The position numbers and the translations under genes are program-made. This document shows positions 11,057 through 20,615 of a stretch of 64,000 bases of DNA, one piece after another. The notes under the pieces are model-generated. The model was not told the DNA's origin. It worked only from the letters and a program-made list of their open reading frames with translations, and did no database searches. The DNA lies in the NCBI RefSeq assembly GCF_042685745.1, contig NZ_JBHUNT010000001.1:1674001-1738000 (forward strand), given 5' to 3'. How positions within the stretch are numbered: position 1 is the first letter of the stretch; every line of letters begins with the position of its first letter. Source of the stretch: Prauserella_A oleivorans. GTDB taxonomy: Bacteria; Actinomycetota; Actinomycetes; Mycobacteriales; Pseudonocardiaceae.

Positions 11057-11683
11057 TCACCGGCCGGCCTCCGCCGGTACCACCGCCACATCCAGCCCAT
11101 GCGTTGCAGCCGGGGTGCCGGTGAGCTGCCGAGCCTCCTCCTGCGGCAGCTCCGCCGTGCGCACCGGCTCGCCGTCCACGAGCAACGGCATCCGCGCCGG
11201 ACCGGCCGCGACGTAGGCGAGCACCCCGTCCGGCACGGTCCCGTCGTCCAGCCGGACGGTGCCATGCGGCAGCCGGGCCAGGTCGTAGCGCACGCCGCGG
11301 CCCTCGCACACGTCGAGCACGGCCAGTTGCTCCGGCGTCGCGAACCACACCGCGTGCCACTCGGTGAGACCGGGAGCGGAAGCCAGGGTCGCCGGCCGCT
11401 GCCCGTCCCGGGCCCGCACGCCCGCCGCCCACACCGCCGCGACGTCCCGGCACTCGGCCCGCGCCACCACCACTGGCCCGCGCAGGCCGAGTTCCTCGCG
11501 CAGCCACGTGATCTTCGACGGGCAGGCGTTGGACCCGTAGGCCAGCACCGGAATCCGGTCGGTGCGCCAGCCGTCCGGCGCGGCCCCGAGCGCGTGGCCG
11601 GCGCCGTCGTGGTGCACGTACGAGCAGTCCGGTCGCGCGCCCGGGTACGGGTCGGCGGGGAATTCCGCGTCGGTGAACAGCAA
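11057..11683 (-). CDS. Gamma-glutamylcyclotransferase-fold-like protein of unknown function
   Basis: A 208-residue protein I do not recognise fully. The motif VLAYGSNACPSKI near residue 48 resembles the YGSN substrate-binding loop of gamma-glutamylcyclotransferase/AIG2-like proteins, and a Glu in the following strand region (AVLDVCEG) could correspond to their catalytic acid, but overall resemblance is weak and no partner gene suggests glutathione chemistry (this lineage uses mycothiol). The start is TTG 11683, 4 nt after the mscR stop, so it is very likely co-transcribed with mscR. A role in thiol-adduct turnover would fit the context but is pure inference. Confidence 0.6.
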   Translation of the reverse strand: MLFTDAEFPADPYPGARPDCSYVHHDGAGHALGAAPDGWRTDRIPVLAYGSNACPSKITWLREELGLRGPVVVARAECRDVAAVWAAGVRARDGQRPATLASAPGLTEWHAVWFATPEQLAVLDVCEGRGVRYDLARLPHGTVRLDDGTVPDGVLAYVAAGPARMPLLVDGEPVRTAELPQEEARQLTGTPAATHGLDVAVVPAEAGR

Positions 11684-11687
11684 TGCG

Positions 11688-12788
11688 TCAGTCGAAGGTG
11701 ACCACGCTGCGCAGCACGTCCCCGGTGTGCATCCGCTCGAACGCGTGCTCCACGTCGGTCACGCCGATGCGCTCGGTGACGAACTTGTCGAGCGGCAACC
11801 GTCCCTGCAGGTACAGGTCCACGAGCATCGGGAAATCGCGGGACGGCAGGCAGTCGCCGTACCACGACGACTTCAGCGACCCACCGTGCGAGAAGAAGTC
11901 GATCAGCGGCATGTCGTCAAGCCGCATGTCCGGCGTCGGCACGCCGACCAACACCACCGTGCCCGCCAGATCGCGCGAATAGAACGCCTGCTTCCACGTC
12001 TCCGGCCTGCCGACCGCGTCGATCACCACGTCGGCGCCGAAGGACCCCGTCAGATCCCGGATGGCCTCGACGATCTCGTCGTGGCTCTTGCCGCGCGCGT
12101 TGAGCGTCGCCGTGGCGCCGAAGTCCTTCGCCCACTCCAGCTTCCGGTCGTCCATGTCCACGGCGATGATCGTGGTGGCGCCGGCGAGCCGGGCGCCGGC
12201 GATCGCGGCATCACCCACGCCGCCGCAGCCGATCACGGCCACCGAGTCGCCCCGGGTCACCGCACCCGTGTTGATCGCGGCACCGATCCCGGCCATCACA
12301 CCGCAGCCGAGCAGACCGGCGACCGCGGGCTCGGCCTCCGGATTGACCTTCGTGCACTGTCCGCTGTGGACAAGGGTCTTCTCCAGGAACGCGCCGATGC
12401 CCAGCGCCGGACTGAGCGGGGTCCCGTCGGCCAGCGTCATCGGCTGCGCGGCGTTGAACGTGGAGAAGCAGTACCACGGCTTGCCACGCTTGCAGGCGCG
12501 GCAGGTGCCGCACACCGCGCGCCAGTTGAGGATCACGTAGTCACCGGGAGCCACGTCGGTGACGCCCTCACCGACCGCCTCGACGTAGCCGGCGGCCTCG
12601 TGGCCGAGCAGGAACGGGTACTCGTCGTTGATCCCGCCCTCGCGGTAATGCAGGTCGGTGTGGCACACCCCGCATGCCTTCACCGACACGACCGCCTCGC
12701 CGGGGCCCGGGTCCGGCACCAGCACGGTCTCCAGGGTCACCGGTTCACCCTTGGCGCGGGACACCACGCCTTGCACCTCGTACGGCAT
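11688..12788 (-). CDS. mscR: S-(hydroxymethyl)mycothiol dehydrogenase (mycothiol-dependent formaldehyde dehydrogenase)
   Basis: Zinc-dependent class III-type alcohol dehydrogenase, 366 residues. It oxidises the formaldehyde-mycothiol adduct to S-formylmycothiol with NAD+, detoxifying formaldehyde in the cytosol. Catalytic zinc ligands are visible (GVCHTDLHY Cys, LLGHEAAG His-Glu) and the structural zinc Cys cluster reads CGTCRACKRGKPWYC; the NAD Rossmann motif is GCGGVGDAAIAGARLAGA. The sequence pattern (MPYEVQGVV start, FSTFNAAQPMTLADG) agrees with actinobacterial MscR/AdhE2 proteins. It is the first gene of a short operon with the cyclotransferase-like gene. ATG 12788 has a purine-rich leader (AAAGGACGACAGCG). 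Confidence 0.9.
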   Translation of the reverse strand: MPYEVQGVVSRAKGEPVTLETVLVPDPGPGEAVVSVKACGVCHTDLHYREGGINDEYPFLLGHEAAGYVEAVGEGVTDVAPGDYVILNWRAVCGTCRACKRGKPWYCFSTFNAAQPMTLADGTPLSPALGIGAFLEKTLVHSGQCTKVNPEAEPAVAGLLGCGVMAGIGAAINTGAVTRGDSVAVIGCGGVGDAAIAGARLAGATTIIAVDMDDRKLEWAKDFGATATLNARGKSHDEIVEAIRDLTGSFGADVVIDAVGRPETWKQAFYSRDLAGTVVLVGVPTPDMRLDDMPLIDFFSHGGSLKSSWYGDCLPSRDFPMLVDLYLQGRLPLDKFVTERIGVTDVEHAFERMHTGDVLRSVVTFD

Positions 12789-12865
12789 GTCGCTGTCGTC
12801 CTTTCGGCCGTCGTCTCTAGCCGCAGCTTGCCACGATTGCCACGGTGGCCGCGAGGTCGAGTGAT

Positions 12866-14095
12866 TCAGGGCTTGATCACATACACGATGCCACCCGGCC
12901 CGCTCGCGACGTTGCCCTGCGCGTCATGGCGTTTGGTGCGCTGCCAGATCGTCTCGAACTGCTCCCGCGGGTAGACGTTTCGGACACCCTCCGTGGTGTC
13001 CGAGGCGGGGTCGTTGACGATCACGTCGCCGTCCTCGGTGAAGCCGATGACCACCATGATGTGCCCGGCTGTGCCGTAGCCCGCGCCGTCGAGCTCCTCG
13101 GCGAGGAACGACTGCGACGTGATGACCGGTACGCCCCTGGCGATGTAGTCCTCCAGCTCGGCCAGCGAATGCAGCCGCGTGATGTGGCCGCGCAGGCCGT
13201 AGTGCGCGGCATAGGCCGTGTTGAACGGCCAGTTGCCGGTGCCCTCGTAGGAGTAGTCGTAGGTGTGCCGCGCGGCGTGGGCGACCGCCGGGTCGGGGTA
13301 GCCGGCCGGCAGCCAGGAGAGCTCGTCGGCGCTCGGTCCCCGGCCCCAGTACTCCAGGACCATCGCGGTCGAGGTGGGGCTGCACCAGTTCTCGCCACCA
13401 CCGCCGTACTCGGGGTAGTGGCCGCGGTGGACGTTCTGCGCGTACCGCGGCACGTCGAGCTCGATGCCCGCCGCCTTGCCGGGCGGGGAGATGGGCACCT
13501 CGAACCGTTCGGGCACGTACGACGTCATGGCGCCGGCCTGGCGCAGCACCGGCGTCGCGTCGCTGCCCCGCGCGCGGTAGAGGGTGACCCGCAGCTGATA
13601 CGCCGCGAACCGCACGCCGGGCTTGGCGACAAGTGTGTCGACATTGACGCTCGCGTGGTCGTCGTCCTGCCCGGCCACCGTGGTGCGGCGGATGTCGCCG
13701 TCCCCGTGAGCCCATTTGCCCAGGACGTACCACGCGGTGTCCGTGCCATCCGCCGTGCGTGCCTTCGCCTCCACCTCCAGCCACGTGCCGTCCGGGGTCG
13801 CGGCGTTCCACGACGCCACGAGCTCACTCGCGCCGAACCCGGGCTTGTGCAGCGGGGACGTCCACCGGCCGTACTCGTAGCCGTCCCGCGTCCCGGCGGG
13901 CTCGCTGATCCGCAGGCCGTCCTGGCCGGGGCGGACGCCCGTGAGCTCCCCGCGCGCGAACTCCCGCGCGGCGCTCCAGCTGTGGTAGTCGATGTCCTCG
14001 TCCTCCCGCGTGTCCACGCTCGCCGTCGCCGTCGGCTGGATGATCGCCGAAGCCACGACGGCTGCCAGCAGCACCGTTCGGAGTCGTCCGCGCAT
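12866..14095 (-). CDS. Secreted C39-type (papain-like) cysteine peptidase
   Basis: A 409-residue exported protein. Residues 1-26 form a Sec signal peptide (two Arg, then LLAAVVASAIIQPTATA). Residues ~35-205 are a beta-rich domain with WTSP, typical of Actinobacteria peptidases in this family. The C-terminal half is the peptidase_C39_2 domain: nucleophile Cys238 in ENWCSPTSTAM, His345 in AGHIMVVIGF, and Asn361/Asp362 in VNDPAS complete the papain-like triad. Unlike bacteriocin C39 domains it is not fused to an ABC transporter and no leader-peptide gene is nearby, so it is probably a general extracellular protease. ATG 14095 is chosen; TTG 14104 is possible. Confidence 0.85.
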   Translation of the reverse strand: MRGRLRTVLLAAVVASAIIQPTATASVDTREDEDIDYHSWSAAREFARGELTGVRPGQDGLRISEPAGTRDGYEYGRWTSPLHKPGFGASELVASWNAATPDGTWLEVEAKARTADGTDTAWYVLGKWAHGDGDIRRTTVAGQDDDHASVNVDTLVAKPGVRFAAYQLRVTLYRARGSDATPVLRQAGAMTSYVPERFEVPISPPGKAAGIELDVPRYAQNVHRGHYPEYGGGGENWCSPTSTAMVLEYWGRGPSADELSWLPAGYPDPAVAHAARHTYDYSYEGTGNWPFNTAYAAHYGLRGHITRLHSLAELEDYIARGVPVITSQSFLAEELDGAGYGTAGHIMVVIGFTEDGDVIVNDPASDTTEGVRNVYPREQFETIWQRTKRHDAQGNVASGPGGIVYVIKP

Positions 14096-14146
14096 GGCGA
14101 GCAATTTTCGCCGTCACCCGGGTGTCTGTAAACAGCTTTCGGCCGT

Positions 14147-14545
14147 TCAGACCACGGCTTGAGTCTGGGTCACTTTCGCGGCCAGCCCGCCCGCGTCATC
14201 GTGGATCTCGGTCTCGACGACGATGATCCGCCGCCCCGCGTGCAGGATCCGGGCCGTTGCGGTGGCGTGGCCCTCGCGGATCGGCCGCAGGAAGCTCGTC
14301 CGTGACTCGACGGTCGTGGTGCCCGAGGCGCCGTCGGGCAGGTTGAGGTAGGCGCACACGGCCGCGGTGGAGTCGGCCAGCGACATCAGCACGCCGCCGT
14401 GCAGGGTGTTGCCGAGCGTGCACAGTGACGGGTCGAACGCGATCCGGCTGCGCACGATCTCGCGGCGGTGTTCGAGCACCTCTATGCCGAGTCGCTCGGT
14501 GAACGGCATGGTGCGGTGGAAAAGTGTGGTCCCCTCGGTGTCCAT
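14147..14545 (-). CDS. Hotdog-fold thioesterase (PaaI/YdiI-like)
   Basis: A 132-residue acyl-CoA thioesterase homologue. The hotdog motif GNTLHGGVLMSLADSTAAVCAY places the HGG loop and the conserved Asp/Ser of PaaI-type enzymes at about residues 45-65, and the strand TTTVESRTSFLRPIREG follows as expected. Start ATG 14545 gives MDTEGTTLFHRTMPF; the frame is open further upstream but with no other support. It faces away from the peptidase and sits 179 bp downstream of the fadD stop on the same strand, so it could be transcribed with that ligase gene. Substrate acyl group is unknown. Confidence 0.85.
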   Translation of the reverse strand: MDTEGTTLFHRTMPFTERLGIEVLEHRREIVRSRIAFDPSLCTLGNTLHGGVLMSLADSTAAVCAYLNLPDGASGTTTVESRTSFLRPIREGHATATARILHAGRRIIVVETEIHDDAGGLAAKVTQTQAVV

Positions 14546-14723
14546 GCGCCCGACTCTGCCCTGCGCGCCTGCCCCGTGTCGATGACCCGGGAGGTAAGGA
14601 CCGATCATTCATCGGGGCGCGGGCCGTCCTCTTCGGACTTCCCGGCATGGTCGGAACACGCCACGGGCACGCGCCCCCGACCGCGGCGACGCGTGCCCGT
14701 GACTTCGGCGTAGGAAACCGGCG

Positions 14724-16346
<1,623 letters not shown>

Positions 16347-16453
16347 TGAGTCTCCCGCGGGGTTTCGAACTGTGAACTGGGTTACGCGATGTGGGTTACG
16401 GGCGAGCCTAATGCGCGTCGGGTGTGGTGCACATGTGCTGTCTGCACAACTGT

Positions 16454-16465
16454 TACCGACCGGTA
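16454..16465. promoter_or_regulatory. Candidate TetR-type operator in the fadD-mihF intergenic region
   Basis: TACCGACCGGTA is an inverted repeat (TACCG-AC-CGGTA) of the kind bound by actinobacterial TetR regulators of fatty acid genes. It lies 108 bp upstream of the fadD start and about 210 bp before mihF. The same 327-bp gap (16347-16673) holds a 9-nt direct repeat TGGGTTACG at 16378-16386 and 16392-16400. No gene is visible in the gap. Confidence 0.4.
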
Positions 16466-16673
16466 TTGGGCCTTGTTCGCACCGGCCGCGGGCGCTGACC
16501 AGCATGCCTCGGTCGGGGGGACATCGCGTGTCGATTTCGCGGGATCGGTGGTCTTGGCGTTTACTGGGGCCCGTGGTAAGAGACGGCCTGGCCAGCGCTT
16601 GCTCGGGCAAGCACCTGGGCATCCGGGTTGTCGCCGCTGCACACGCGGCACCCGAGAAGAAAGGAAAGGTACG

Positions 16674-16985
16674 TTGGCTCTGCCTACGTTGACTCCGGAA
16701 CAGCGGGCGGAAGCCCTGGCCAAGGCGGCCGAGGCTCGCAAGGCGCGCTCGGAGCTGCTCGCGTCCATCAAGTCGGGCAAGGAGAGCATCGACTCGGTGC
16801 TCAACCGCGCCAAGGAAGACAAGACGGTCGGCAAGACCAAGGTGACTCAGCTGCTCAAGGCCGTCCCCGGGCTCGGTGCCGTCAAGGTCGCCGCGCTGCT
16901 GGAGCAGACGGGTATCGACCCCGACCGGCGGGCCGCCGGCCTCGGCGAGCGGCAGCGCGAAGCGCTCATCAACGCGCTCAAGTGA
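16674..16985 (+). CDS. mihF: Actinobacterial integration host factor
   Basis: A 103-residue DNA-binding nucleoid protein, needed in mycobacteria for phage integration and essential for growth. The sequence MALPTLTPEQRAEALAKAAE, the basic middle KVTQLLKAVPGLGAVKVAALLE (H2TH-like helix-hairpin-helix) and the end GLGERQREALINAL match mihF/sIHF proteins closely. The start is TTG 16674, supported by AAGGAAAGG at 16661-16669; translation upstream of it is out of family. In many actinobacteria this gene precedes gmk and rpoZ, but here it is followed by a convergent isochorismate synthase gene, so the usual neighbourhood is broken or this is a second copy. Confidence 0.92.
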   Translation: MALPTLTPEQRAEALAKAAEARKARSELLASIKSGKESIDSVLNRAKEDKTVGKTKVTQLLKAVPGLGAVKVAALLEQTGIDPDRRAAGLGERQREALINALK

Positions 16986-16991
16986 CGTGAG

Positions 16992-17039
16992 CCTCGTGGG
17001 TGGCTAGCCGCCCTCGTGGCCGGCCGGCCACCCACGGGG
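16992..17039 (+). terminator. Hairpin terminator after mihF
   Basis: Arms CCTCGTGGGTGGC (16992-17004) and GCCACCCACGGGG (17027-17039) pair over 13 bp with one mismatch, 6 nt after the mihF stop. The right arm lies in the 3' end of the convergent isochorismate synthase gene, so the structure may serve both transcripts. Confidence 0.6.
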
Positions 17040-18167
17040 AAACCCCATGGCCCGGGCCAGCGTCGCGAACTTGGCCGACGTCTCGGCCAGTTCCGCGTCC
17101 GGATCGGACTCCGGCACGATCCCGCCGCCCGCGTAGAGCCGCAGCGACCGCTGCGCCACCTCGGCGCAGCGGATCGACACTGCCCACTCTCCGTCGCCCT
17201 CGGCGTCCACCCAGCCGACCGCGCCCGCGTAGTAGCCGCGCTCGAACGGCTCGAGTTCCCCCGCCAGTTGCCTGGCCGACTCGGTCGGCGTGCCGCAGAT
17301 GGCCGGAGTGGGATGCAGCGCCGCCGCCAGCCGCAACGCGGTGACGTCCCGGTCGGCGAGCTCGCCCCGGATCGTGGTGCCGAGGTGCCACATCGTGGGT
17401 GTCGAGACCAGTTCGGGCACGCTCGGCACGTCCAGCGTCCGGCAGAACGGCCGCAGCGCCTCCGCGACGGCCTCGGTGAGCACGGCGTGCTCGATGTGGT
17501 CCTTGCGCGAGGCCAGTAGCGCCTTGCCGTTCTCGGTGTCGGTCACCGGGTCGGGTGAGCGCGGCATCGACCCGGCATGCGGGTGCGAAACCACCCGCGT
17601 GCCTCGCCGGGACAGCAGCAGTTCGGGGCTCGCCCCGACGAGCGTGCGGCCACCCGGCAGGCCCGCGCCGAACGTGTACCCGCGCCGGTTGTCCTTGACG
17701 AGATTGCACAGGATCGCCTCCGGCGACACCGGCTCGGCGAACTCCACATCGAGCGCCCGGGCGAGTACCACCTTGCGCAGGTTGCGGGCCCGCAGCTCGG
17801 TGACGGCCCTGGCGACGGCGGCCGCGTGCCGGCGCCCGTCCGGGAGCGAGCGCACGCGGACGGGGGTGCCGACGTCGCGGCGCGGCAGCCGGTTCACCCC
17901 GGGGTGCGCGGGCCCGGCGAACCGCACCGTCTCCGGCAGCACGAGGCGGCCCGGAGTGGCATCCGGTTCGGCGCTGGTGAAGGGCAGCACGCCCACGGCG
18001 ACCGGCGCCGCGGCGGTGGGCAGGACGGTGCGCACCCGCTCGGCCAGCGCCACCTCGTCGGTGCCGGTGAGCTCCGCTGCCACCCCCGCGGCGTGGAGCG
18101 TGGTCTCGGCGGTCGCGAAGAAGAAGTCCCCGCGCACGTATTCCTCGACCAGTCGCGCTGCGTCCAT
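17004..18167 (-). CDS. Isochorismate synthase (EntC/DhbC/MenF family)
   Basis: Converts chorismate to isochorismate, feeding either catecholate siderophores or menaquinone. The 387-residue protein has the chorismate-binding domain: the conserved Lys in NLRKVVLARALDV, then HPTPAICGTPTESARQLAGE, LEPFERGYYAGAVGWVD and the metal/substrate motif LYAGGGIVPESDPDAELAET near the C-terminus. ATG 18167 lies 4 nt after the phosphopantetheinyl transferase stop, so both are in one operon. The partner activates carrier proteins, which favours the siderophore role (as in dhb/ent clusters), but no isochorismatase, DhbA or NRPS gene is in the window. Confidence 0.9.
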   Translation of the reverse strand: MDAARLVEEYVRGDFFFATAETTLHAAGVAAELTGTDEVALAERVRTVLPTAAAPVAVGVLPFTSAEPDATPGRLVLPETVRFAGPAHPGVNRLPRRDVGTPVRVRSLPDGRRHAAAVARAVTELRARNLRKVVLARALDVEFAEPVSPEAILCNLVKDNRRGYTFGAGLPGGRTLVGASPELLLSRRGTRVVSHPHAGSMPRSPDPVTDTENGKALLASRKDHIEHAVLTEAVAEALRPFCRTLDVPSVPELVSTPTMWHLGTTIRGELADRDVTALRLAAALHPTPAICGTPTESARQLAGELEPFERGYYAGAVGWVDAEGDGEWAVSIRCAEVAQRSLRLYAGGGIVPESDPDAELAETSAKFATLARAMGFPRGWPAGHEGG

Positions 18168-18171
18168 CCCT

Positions 18172-18882
18172 CTATTGTCCGGTCGCCGCCGGGGCGGCAC
18201 CCCACCAGCGCTGCGTGAGGTGCACCTCGTCGGCGGTGAGCACCGCGACGGCCGCGTGGTAGCCCTCGCCCGGGTCGAGCTCGGCCAGCCGCGTGCGCTC
18301 CGGCGTCAGCGCCGGGTCCTCGGACGCCGCCAGCCGGGGGCGCTCGTCCGGCGCGGAGAGCGTGAGGCTCCGCAGCGGGATGCGCAGCCCGCGGCCGGTG
18401 GCCTTCATCAAGGCCTCCTTGCCGGTCCAGTACCGGAAGAACGCCTCGGAGCGCTCCGCGGCGGAAAGCCCCTCGAGGGCGGCGCGCTCGGCGGGGTTGA
18501 GCGCGTACTCCAGCATCGAGTCGTCGGCGCGCCTGCCGGTCGACTCGACGTCCAGGCCGAGATCGACGCCGTCGGCCAGCGCGATCCCGACGCGCTCGCC
18601 CGCGTGGGAGATCGACAGTTTCAGAGCGGCACCCGGGATCCGGGGCGGTCCGTGCTGCTTGCCGCAGTCCTCGCACGTCGCGTCGAAGACGATGTCGGCC
18701 GGGTCCGCGCCGAGGTGTTCCGCGGCGAGGGTCCTGGCCAGCACCCGGCCGGTGACGAAGCGCCTGCGGTCGTCCTCCCGTCGGTACGCCGCGTGCCGTT
18801 CGCGCTCGGCATCGGTCAGCAGGGGCAGGTACTCGCCAGGGTCGGCGACAGGGGTGGCCCACCACACCGCGCACTCGATCAC
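18172..18882 (-). CDS. 4'-phosphopantetheinyl transferase (Sfp-type)
   Basis: Transfers the phosphopantetheine arm of CoA to a Ser of acyl or peptidyl carrier proteins, turning apo- into holo-proteins. The 236-residue length fits the Sfp class. Both signature motifs are present: DLGLDVES (Mg-binding Asp/Glu) and FFRYWTGKEALMKATG (W-x-x-K-E-A). A cysteine pair in TCEDCGKQHGPP is a common extra in actinobacterial members. First gene of a two-gene operon with isochorismate synthase. ATG 18882 gives MIECAVWW. Likely targets are siderophore or polyketide synthases elsewhere in the genome. Confidence 0.92.
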   Translation of the reverse strand: MIECAVWWATPVADPGEYLPLLTDAERERHAAYRREDDRRRFVTGRVLARTLAAEHLGADPADIVFDATCEDCGKQHGPPRIPGAALKLSISHAGERVGIALADGVDLGLDVESTGRRADDSMLEYALNPAERAALEGLSAAERSEAFFRYWTGKEALMKATGRGLRIPLRSLTLSAPDERPRLAASEDPALTPERTRLAELDPGEGYHAAVAVLTADEVHLTQRWWGAAPAATGQ

Positions 18883-18943
18883 GTTTCGAACCTACGGCGT
18901 GCCGGTGGCCTGTCACCAGGTGCCCGGGTGCGTTACGGTGGCC

Positions 18944-18961
18944 ACTAAGCGAATGCTTAGT
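18944..18961. promoter_or_regulatory. Perfect TetR-type palindrome before the acyl-CoA dehydrogenase gene
   Basis: ACTAAGCGAATGCTTAGT is a perfect inverted repeat (7-bp arms, 4-nt spacer) ending 20 bp before the dehydrogenase start. TAAGC-n4-GCTTA is the shape of operators used by TetR regulators of acyl-CoA genes in actinobacteria. The KstR2-like TetR encoded at 20616-21200 is the nearest candidate regulator, but its own operon promoter shows a different motif. Confidence 0.7.
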
Positions 18962-18981
18962 AGTCGAGGGAGTCTGCGGGC

Positions 18982-20151
18982 ATGGATTTCAGCCTGAGCG
19001 TGGAAGAGCGCGAGATCCGGGACTGGGTGCGCACCTTCGTGCAGCGCGAGCTCGTCCCACGCGAGCAGGAGGTGCTGCGCCGCGAGCGCGCGGGCGAGCC
19101 CGGCCTGCGGGCCGACGAGCTGGAGGAACTGCAGCTCAAGGCCCGCGAGTCCGGCTTCTGGGGGGTACAGACCCCCGAGGAGTACGGCGGCATGGGGCTC
19201 TCGGCGGTCATGACGGCGCTGCTCGAGGCGGAACTGGGCCGCACGTTCGTGCCGTTCCGCTTCGGCGGCTCGGCCGACAACATCCTGTTCCACGCCAACG
19301 ACGAGCAGAAGGAGCGCTACCTGCTGCCCACCATCGAGGGCAAGCGCAAGTCGTGCTTCGCGATCACCGAGCCGGGCGCCGGATCCGACGCCAAGGCCAT
19401 CCGGACCACCGCCCGCAAGGACGGCGCCGACTGGATCATCAACGGCGAGAAGACGTTCATCACCGGCGGGAACGAGGCCGACTTCGTCATGGTGTTCGCC
19501 GTCACCGACCCCGAGAAGGGGGCCAACGGTGGCGTGACGTGCTTCCTCGTCGATCGCGACATGGGCTGGCGCTCGGAGTACATCGACACGATGGGCGAAT
19601 GGGGCCCGGCCTCACTGATCTTCGAGGACGTGCGCGTACCGGAGAGCCAGGTGCTCGGCGAGGTCGGCCAAGGCTTCACGCTGGCCATGCAGTGGATCGG
19701 GCGCGGGCGCTACCTGTTGCCCGCGCGGGCCATCGGATCATGTGAACGGCTGCTCTCGATGGCCATCGAGCACGCCAATACGCGCGAGACGTTCGGCGCG
19801 CCCATCGCCGAACGGCAGGCGATCCAGTGGATGATCGCCGACTCTGCCGTCGAGATCGAGGCGCTGCGCTGGCTGGTGCTCAACGCCGCCTGGCAGGTCG
19901 ATTCCGGAATGGACTCGCGGCACGCGCAGTCGATGGCCAAGCTGTACGGCGGGATCAAGGCCAACGAGATCGTGGACCGCGTGCTGCAGATCCACGGTGG
20001 CATGGGTTACACCCGGGAGCTGCCGATCGAGCGGTGGTACCGCGAGCTGCGGCTGCTGCGGATCTACGAGGGCACCGACGAGATCCAGCGCCGGACCATC
20101 GCGCGGAACCTGCTGAAAGGCCACGTCAAGGTCGGCGCGGCCCTCGGCTGA
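18982..20151 (+). CDS. Acyl-CoA dehydrogenase
   Basis: FAD-dependent alpha,beta-dehydrogenation of an acyl-CoA (first step of beta-oxidation), 389 residues. The N-terminal helical domain is followed by the FAD/substrate motif CFAITEPGAGSDAKAIRTTA, WIINGEKTFITGGNEADF, and the C-terminal catalytic motif RIYEGTDEIQRRTIARNLL, in which the Glu of YEGT is the base of short/medium-chain enzymes. ATG 18982 follows GAGGGAG at a good distance and a palindromic operator at 18944-18961. Transcribed alone, ending in a strong hairpin. Confidence 0.93.
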   Translation: MDFSLSVEEREIRDWVRTFVQRELVPREQEVLRRERAGEPGLRADELEELQLKARESGFWGVQTPEEYGGMGLSAVMTALLEAELGRTFVPFRFGGSADNILFHANDEQKERYLLPTIEGKRKSCFAITEPGAGSDAKAIRTTARKDGADWIINGEKTFITGGNEADFVMVFAVTDPEKGANGGVTCFLVDRDMGWRSEYIDTMGEWGPASLIFEDVRVPESQVLGEVGQGFTLAMQWIGRGRYLLPARAIGSCERLLSMAIEHANTRETFGAPIAERQAIQWMIADSAVEIEALRWLVLNAAWQVDSGMDSRHAQSMAKLYGGIKANEIVDRVLQIHGGMGYTRELPIERWYRELRLLRIYEGTDEIQRRTIARNLLKGHVKVGAALG

Positions 20152-20166
20152 CGTGGTGGGGACGGT

Positions 20167-20203
20167 CCCGCTGTGGCGGCGCGCACGGCACCGCCACAGC
20201 GGG
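20167..20203. terminator. Bidirectional hairpin terminator
   Basis: Perfect 13-bp arms CCCGCTGTGGCGG (20167-20179) and CCGCCACAGCGGG (20191-20203) with an 11-nt loop lie between the convergent acyl-CoA dehydrogenase (+) and the small hypothetical gene (-). Confidence 0.75.
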
Positions 20204-20211
20204 GTCGCCCG

Positions 20212-20547
20212 TCAGGACTTGTTCGGCTCGCCGCGCTCCTTCAGAGCCAGGGGCACGCCGGCGAGGTCCTCCTCGTTGCACAGGATCTTCAGGTTGTAGT
20301 ACGGGAACCCGTCCCGGTCGTCGTAGTCGAGGTGGACGGCGACCACGTCCACCGCCTCGCCCAGCCACTGCTGAGCCTGCCGGAGCCAGTCGGCACACCG
20401 GTCGAGCGCGGCAGGGAGATCGTCGTCGCGGAACTCGACGGGCCGATAAGGCACATCCTGAATCTGGTCTCGCGGGTCGGAAGGCGTCGGAAGCCCCGGA
20501 GCGAGACCCGCGTCGTTGAGTTCCAGCTGGATTGTTTCCTCACTCAC
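20212..20547 (-). CDS. Small conserved hypothetical acidic protein
   Basis: A 111-residue soluble acidic protein I do not recognise. It begins at GTG 20547 (MSEETIQLELNDAGL) and contains a Trp-rich helix (CADWLRQAQQWLGEAVDVV) followed by strands VAVHLDYDDRDGFPYYNLKILCNEEDL. No signal peptide, membrane segment or metal motif is visible. Codon use is like its neighbours, with G/C at third positions. It starts 68 bp after the TetR stop on the same strand and may be the last gene of the crotonase-ligase-TetR operon. Confidence 0.65.
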   Translation of the reverse strand: MSEETIQLELNDAGLAPGLPTPSDPRDQIQDVPYRPVEFRDDDLPAALDRCADWLRQAQQWLGEAVDVVAVHLDYDDRDGFPYYNLKILCNEEDLAGVPLALKERGEPNKS

Positions 20548-20615
20548 CCCACGAGCGTCCCTCAGTGGCGGCTCCGGGGCAAGCGTGGGGGGTCCGAGGA
20601 GTTCGGCAGACCACA

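Noticed and set aside
12866..14095. Bacteriocin-type C39 peptidase implying a lantibiotic export system
   Set aside because: The protein is a single secreted polypeptide with a signal peptide and no ABC transporter or precursor peptide gene nearby.
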